Shown piece after piece: positions 60,149 through 64,000 of a stretch of DNA of 64,000 bases. The position numbers were made by a program, and so were the translations under genes. Every line of letters begins with the position of its first letter. Position 1 is the stretch's first letter. The notes under the pieces were generated by a model. That model did not search any database. It saw nothing but the letters and a program-made list of their open reading frames with translations, and was not told the DNA's origin. This DNA is from Paenibacillus sp. FSL A5-0031 (lineage in GTDB: Bacteria > Bacillota > Bacilli > Paenibacillales > Paenibacillaceae): assembly GCF_001956295.1 (NCBI RefSeq), contig NZ_MRTD01000027.1:1-64000 (forward strand), given 5' to 3'.

Positions 60149-61246
60149 TTAATAAACGGGATATCCCGAGACGCAAATGTCCTCGCCGGCCATTTCTACA
60201 CTTACTCGATCTAGGGAAATCGCATCGGCCATTTTTTCGAATCCAGCGAATGTAAATGTACCTGGTGCATCCAAGCCGCCGATAATCTTGGTCGCGTAAT
60301 ACAGCATGATTTTATCAATAAGACCTGCCTCTAACATTGCACCATTTAATTGGCCGCCGCCCTCAAGCAAGATTGAGCCGATTTCAAGCTCTCCCAGCTT
60401 CTTCATCCCTTCACTGAGATCTACTTTTGCTCCCTTGCCGCAAATGAAGACCTCAATCCCTGCTGCTTCAAGCGCTTGGCGATTGTTCGAGCTTGCTAGG
60501 CTGGAAGTTAAAACAATCGTTCTGATCGAGCGATCAGTTACAACTCTGGCATTAAGCGGCAGCCTTAGTGCTGAATCCACGATAATACGTATCGGATCAA
60601 TTGCAGGGACAGATGCTCTCGTATTGAGCAGCGGATCGTCCGCAAGTACTGTTCCTATGCCAACCATAATGGCTTCATGCTGATGACGCAATGTATGAAC
60701 CTGCTCGCGAGCAACTGCACCAGTCACCCATCGGCTATCGCCTGAATGTGAAGCAATTTTGCCATCTAGCGTACTCGCAGTTTTTAAAGTAACGAATGGG
60801 AGGCGGGTCGTAATGTACTTATTAAATTTTTCATTCATTTGCTGTGATCTTTGCTCGAATACGCCAACCGTAACGTCGATCCCTTCTTCACGAAGCCTTG
60901 CAATGCCTCGGCCGGACACTGCTGGATTAGGATCGCCGCTTGCGACTACAACCCTTGCAGCTTTCGCATCAATGATACGTTCACAGCATGGAGGTGTCTT
61001 TCCAAAATGGCTGCATGGCTCTAACGTTACATAAACGGTTGCTCCTTCAGCCGCATCTCCCGCCATCTGAAGCGCATGCACTTCAGCATGACCGGTTCCT
61101 CGCTTTAGATGCGTACCAATGCCGACAATGGCACCATCTTTTACGACGACGCAGCCGACAACAGGATTAATCCCCGTTTGACCCGAAGCTTTTGCAGCCA
61201 TATCCAACGCTAATCCCATATAATATTCATCATTTAAAATGTCCAT
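60149..61246 (-). CDS. ribD: bifunctional diaminohydroxyphosphoribosylaminopyrimidine deaminase/reductase
   Basis: The 365-residue fusion has an N-terminal deaminase with the zinc site HAEVHAL near residue 49 and EPCSHFGKTPPC near 75. The C-terminal reductase has TLDGKIA near 163 and LLEGGGQLNG near 294. It performs the second and third steps from GTP to riboflavin. The ATG at 61246 is ten bases from a GGGGGTG that lies in the riboswitch terminator stem. Confidence 0.95.
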   Translation of the reverse strand: MDILNDEYYMGLALDMAAKASGQTGINPVVGCVVVKDGAIVGIGTHLKRGTGHAEVHALQMAGDAAEGATVYVTLEPCSHFGKTPPCCERIIDAKAARVVVASGDPNPAVSGRGIARLREEGIDVTVGVFEQRSQQMNEKFNKYITTRLPFVTLKTASTLDGKIASHSGDSRWVTGAVAREQVHTLRHQHEAIMVGIGTVLADDPLLNTRASVPAIDPIRIIVDSALRLPLNARVVTDRSIRTIVLTSSLASSNNRQALEAAGIEVFICGKGAKVDLSEGMKKLGELEIGSILLEGGGQLNGAMLEAGLIDKIMLYYATKIIGGLDAPGTFTFAGFEKMADAISLDRVSVEMAGEDICVSGYPVY

Positions 61247-61250
61247 AAAC

Positions 61251-61288
61251 AAAAAACACCCCCATCGGCATACGATCCGACAGGGGTG
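61251..61288 (-). terminator. rib leader terminator / expression platform
   Basis: CACCCC/GGGGTG with inner TCGG/CCGA, followed by six T residues on the minus strand, five bases before the ribD start. The 3' arm contains the likely ribD SD, so the fold would block both transcription and translation. Confidence 0.85.
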
Positions 61289-61467
61289 ATGAAAGATAAA
61301 ACGAGAACTACGACAAAACCGATCGATGTTGTCGGCTTAGAGGGCCGTCGCTATCTTATGTCGCAAAATTGCGAAATCGGTTGTAAAGTACACTAAATAA
61401 ACTAACCTAATATGTATGTGAAATAAAACACATACAAATAAGCAGTAAATTGTAGCTGTCGAAGCAT

Positions 61468-61670
61468 CCCCTTCTCCCATCCAGACTGTACTGTCGGTCC
61501 CGGAGTTTCACCAGGTCCACCGTTCTAATCGTATTCTATCCAAATGATCTTGGATAAAATGCCGTTTAAACCGGGTCACGGACTGACGAGAGGCACAGAA
61601 ATTCGGTTATCCGATATTCTGTGCCTTCCCGATCACCGCCGGTTAGGAATTTCACCTACCCCGAAGGATT
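61468..61670 (-). promoter_or_regulatory. FMN riboswitch (RFN element)
   Basis: Minus-strand RNA shows the conserved blocks in order: TTCGGGGTAGGTGAAATTCC, ACCGGCGGTGATC, a long variable stem (GGCACAGAA/TTCTGTGCC), CAGTCCGTGAC, GGTGGACC...GGTGAAACTCCGGGACCGAC, and AGTCTGGATGGGAGAAGG. It precedes ribD by 220 bases; the terminator at 61251-61288 is its expression platform. High FMN should switch the operon off. Confidence 0.97.
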
Positions 61671-61684
61671 GCTGCACTTACAAT

Positions 61685-61690
61685 ATTATA
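61685..61690 (-). promoter_or_regulatory. possible -10 of the rib operon
   Basis: TATAAT on the minus strand, about 15 bases upstream of the riboswitch 5' end; no strong -35 is evident. Confidence 0.4.
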
Positions 61691-61705
61691 GTTAGTATCT
61701 TAACA

Positions 61706-62137
61706 TTAAATCGTTTCGACTTCAACCTTTTCCATTTTGTCTCCGCCTTTGAAAGCATCAACAAACTCCATACCTTTTGAAACCTTGCCAAAAACAGTAT
61801 GTCCGCCATCCAAATGCGGTTGTGGTGCATAACCGATATAGAATTGGCTGCCGCCTGTATTGCGACCAGCATGCGCCATTGCTAGTGAACCGCGCTCATG
61901 CTTATTAGGGTTGATTTCACAATTGATTTGGTATCCAGGACCGCCTGTACCTGTTCCGTTTGGACATCCGCCTTGAGCGACGAAACCTGGGATAACGCGG
62001 TGGAAAGTAAGACCGTTGTAAAATCCTTCGTTAGCAAGCTTTTCAAAGTTTGCTACTGTGTTTGGCGCGTCTTGATCGAATAGATCGATAAGAACCTCTC
62101 CGCCGTTTGCTAGTGTGATTTTTGCTTGTTTAGCCAT
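61706..62137 (-). CDS. ppiB: peptidyl-prolyl cis-trans isomerase, cyclophilin type
   Basis: This 143-residue cytoplasmic cyclophilin has TFHRVIPGFVAQGG near residue 43 and GSQFYIGYAPQPHLDGGHTVFGKV near 93, the active-site segments. It catalyses proline isomerisation in folding. lysA is 53 bases upstream, the same order as in B. subtilis. Confidence 0.95.
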   Translation of the reverse strand: MAKQAKITLANGGEVLIDLFDQDAPNTVANFEKLANEGFYNGLTFHRVIPGFVAQGGCPNGTGTGGPGYQINCEINPNKHERGSLAMAHAGRNTGGSQFYIGYAPQPHLDGGHTVFGKVSKGMEFVDAFKGGDKMEKVEVETI

Positions 62138-62190
62138 TGCTGCATCTACCTTTCTTTTATCCGAATAAGACTACGTTACCAATTTCGCTC

Positions 62191-63522
62191 TTATTTCGCA
62201 AGCGATGATTTTTGAAGTCTTGCCGGAATGACGTCATTGCAAACGATATTTTCAAGCGATTCACGCTTAACAGCAAGGTCTGCCTGACCATCTTTAACGA
62301 AAACGACAGCCGGACGACGAATGCGGTTATAGTTGCTCGCCATTGCATAATTATAAGCACCCGTACAGAAAACAGCAAGTAAGTCGCCATTTTTTGCTTT
62401 AGGCAATTCCAAATCCCAAATGAGCATGTCGCCACTCTCGCAGCATTTGCCCGCGATGGAAACCGTTTCTTCAGCAGCTTCATTCGCACGATTAGCGAGC
62501 ACTGCTTCATATTTGGATTGGTAAAGCGCTGGGCGAGGGTTGTCCGTCATACCACCGTCTACTGCAATGTATTTACGTACGCCTGGGATATTTTTGCTTG
62601 TACCTACTGTATACAAAGTTGTTCCTGCATCGCCAACCATACTGCGGCCCGGCTCTACCCAAATCTCAGGCAATGGGAACTCTGCATCTGTAAACTTCGA
62701 AATGATAGCGCCAGTAATTGCCGCAACATATTCGCTGATTGGCAATGGTGTGTCGCCATCAACATAACGAATACCAAAGCCGCCGCCAAGATTGATTACT
62801 TTAAACGTTAGGTTAAGCTCATTACGAATCTCAACCGCGAAATCAGCAACCTTGTCCACAGCCATACGGAAGCCTTCAACTTCGAAAATTTGTGAGCCAA
62901 TATGGGAATGAACGCCCAAAACAATCAGGTTAGGCAGAGCAATCGCTTCTTGAATCGCTTGTTTCGCCGCGCCATTGCCAAGGTCGAAACCAAATTTCGA
63001 ATCCGTTTGTCCAGTAGAAATATAGTCATGCGTATGTGCTTCAACGCCAGGCGTGATACGAAGTAGAATGTTTACTTTCTTGCCTTTATCGCCAGCAAGA
63101 GCATTCAGAAGCTGAAGCTCCATGAAGTTGTCAACGACAAAGCAGCCAATACCAGCATCAAGCGCCATGTTGATTTCCTCAGGCGTTTTGTTGTTGCCGT
63201 GGAAATGGATACGTTCAGCAGGGAAGCCTGCTTGCATTGCTGTGTAAAGCTCACCGTCGGATACAACATCCAGCGACAGCCCTTCTTGCTCAGCAATCGC
63301 ACACATTGCCATTACACTAAACGCTTTGCTTGCGTATGCGACTTGAAATCTAAGTCCTGATGCTTTGAAGGCTTCTACATACTCGCTTGCGCGCTTACGA
63401 ACAAGAGCCTCATCCACAATATATAGTGGCGTACCAAACTGTGCAGCCAAATCAGCTACATCACAGCCGCCAATTTCCAAATGTCCTTTTTCGTTAATAT
63501 TACTAGTTCCATGCAGGTACAT
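62191..63522 (-). CDS. lysA: diaminopimelate decarboxylase
   Basis: The 443-residue PLP enzyme makes lysine from meso-diaminopimelate. The PLP lysine is in YASKAFS near residue 66, with GVHSHIGSQ near 205, NLGGGFGIRY near 248 and CCESGD near 355, which carries the catalytic cysteine. GAGGGGAA precedes the ATG. Lysine synthesis also links to spore dipicolinate and cortex through the same precursors, and spoVAF is next upstream. Confidence 0.96.
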   Translation of the reverse strand: MYLHGTSNINEKGHLEIGGCDVADLAAQFGTPLYIVDEALVRKRASEYVEAFKASGLRFQVAYASKAFSVMAMCAIAEQEGLSLDVVSDGELYTAMQAGFPAERIHFHGNNKTPEEINMALDAGIGCFVVDNFMELQLLNALAGDKGKKVNILLRITPGVEAHTHDYISTGQTDSKFGFDLGNGAAKQAIQEAIALPNLIVLGVHSHIGSQIFEVEGFRMAVDKVADFAVEIRNELNLTFKVINLGGGFGIRYVDGDTPLPISEYVAAITGAIISKFTDAEFPLPEIWVEPGRSMVGDAGTTLYTVGTSKNIPGVRKYIAVDGGMTDNPRPALYQSKYEAVLANRANEAAEETVSIAGKCCESGDMLIWDLELPKAKNGDLLAVFCTGAYNYAMASNYNRIRRPAVVFVKDGQADLAVKRESLENIVCNDVIPARLQKSSLAK

Positions 63523-63653
63523 AATTTCCCCTCAGCTTTCTTCTATCTGCATGCAGATAGAACGGATAGAATTTGCATTAATAGGTTTAGTATAACGCAA
63601 TCTACCCGGACTACGAAATGGATAAATCCACATTTCATTTGCATTTTATGAAT

Positions 63654-64000
63654 CTACTCTGTATTTGGCATCTTATCGCTCTGCTGAGGCCGCAAAATAT
63701 TTGGGCGCTGCCGGTTGTACAGGACTGGCTGACGGATGATAATGCTCCAAAGGGCGTGCATATCAAACGGTATAATGGGCCACATATACGGACGGTTGAA
63801 CGAGCGCTCTACAATCAGTATCAGCAGGATAACCGTCGTTGCAATAACAAAGCCAGGCACACTGAAGGCAGCCACCGACACAATCAGCACGAGCCGTACG
63901 ATTCGATTGGCTAGTCCAAGCTCATAGCTTGGTGTTGCAAACATGCCGATCGCTGAGATCGCCATATACAAAATAACCTCGTTAACAAAAACGCCAGTCT
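63654..64000 (-). CDS. spoVAF: spore germination protein SpoVAF, C-terminal part (runs off the window)
   Basis: This is the last 115 or so residues of a GerA-family A-subunit-like membrane protein; the start lies beyond the window. Visible are hydrophobic helices with YELGLANRIVRL, a PGFVIATTVILL segment, and the family end MWPIIPFDMHALWSIIIRQP followed by RQRPNILRPQ. Adjacency to lysA matches spoVAF in B. subtilis rather than a gerA operon. It would sit in the spore inner membrane. Confidence 0.8.
   Translation of the reverse strand, partial: TGVFVNEVILYMAISAIGMFATPSYELGLANRIVRLVLIVSVAAFSVPGFVIATTVILLILIVERSFNRPYMWPIIPFDMHALWSIIIRQPVLYNRQRPNILRPQQSDKMPNTE

Noticed and set aside
1..64000. 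Prophage, insertion sequence, CRISPR array, rRNA or tRNA
   Set aside because: No transposase, integrase, phage structural gene, regularly spaced repeat array, or tRNA/rRNA signature was seen.

Overview
The window looks like a chromosomal segment of a spore-forming, low-to-moderate-GC Bacillales bacterium, most likely Paenibacillus or a close relative. Sporulation and germination genes (spoIVA, spoVIF, spmA/B, dacB, ytfJ, ypeB, spoVAF), strong Shine-Dalgarno (SD) sites with many GTG/TTG starts, and a gene order that largely follows Bacillus subtilis (ppiB-lysA-spoVAF, rib operon, resABCDE, ypfD-cmk-ypeB-prsW-gudB, der-gpsA-spoIVA-hbs-mtrB-hepS-menG-hepT-ndk-cheR-aro-trp-hisC-tyrA) support this. 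Nearly everything is on the minus strand. The exceptions are a polysaccharide deacetylase, an anchored protein of unknown function, and serA. No rRNA, tRNA, CRISPR array, phage or complete insertion sequence was seen.

Layout on the + coordinate axis, with transcription mostly right to left. 1-1.3 kb: two small accessory genes around an inverted-repeat element, then a probable small RNA gene whose promoter carries CcpA cre sites. 1.3-13.5 kb: aromatic amino-acid supraoperon aroC-aroB-aroH-trpEDCFBA-hisC-tyrA, with an aroC promoter, an internal trp promoter, a long (G/U)AG-repeat TRAP site and an attenuator. 13.5-21.7 kb: cheR, ndk, a heptaprenyl diphosphate synthase (hepS/hepT) around a futalosine-type menaquinone block (mqnA, ubiX-like, ubiA-like, menG), then mtrB (TRAP itself) and hbs. 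21.8-31.3 kb: spoIVA, a lipoprotein, a ferredoxin/nucleotidyltransferase/ferredoxin group, small membrane and sporulation genes, gpsA, plsY, der and the YIEGIA gene pair. 31.5-39.6 kb: S1-domain protein, plsC, cmk, PilZ protein, ypeB without an adjacent sleB, prsW, glutamate dehydrogenase, mecA. 39.8-45.2 kb: mixed-strand accessory stretch ending in serA. 45.3-51 kb: resABCDE. 51-57 kb: rluB, spmAB-dacB, ytfIJ, scpAB. 57-61.7 kb: riboflavin operon under an FMN riboswitch. 61.7-64 kb: ppiB, lysA and the 3' part of spoVAF, which runs off the window.

Functionally, chorismate made by the aro genes feeds tryptophan (trp), tyrosine/phenylalanine (aroH, tyrA, hisC) and, through mqnA, menaquinone, whose side chain comes from hepS/hepT. 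TRAP, encoded about 10 kb away, should sense tryptophan and terminate trp transcription. The strongest candidate for something undescribed is the approximately 83-nt RNA at 1105-1187: consensus promoter, C-rich single-stranded 5' part, two hairpins, and three helically phased cre-like sites of which one matches the consensus perfectly. Small genes not obvious from ORF length alone are also reported: a DUF2768-like membrane protein, the YIEGIA capping subunit, and a 53-aa cysteine-motif protein.
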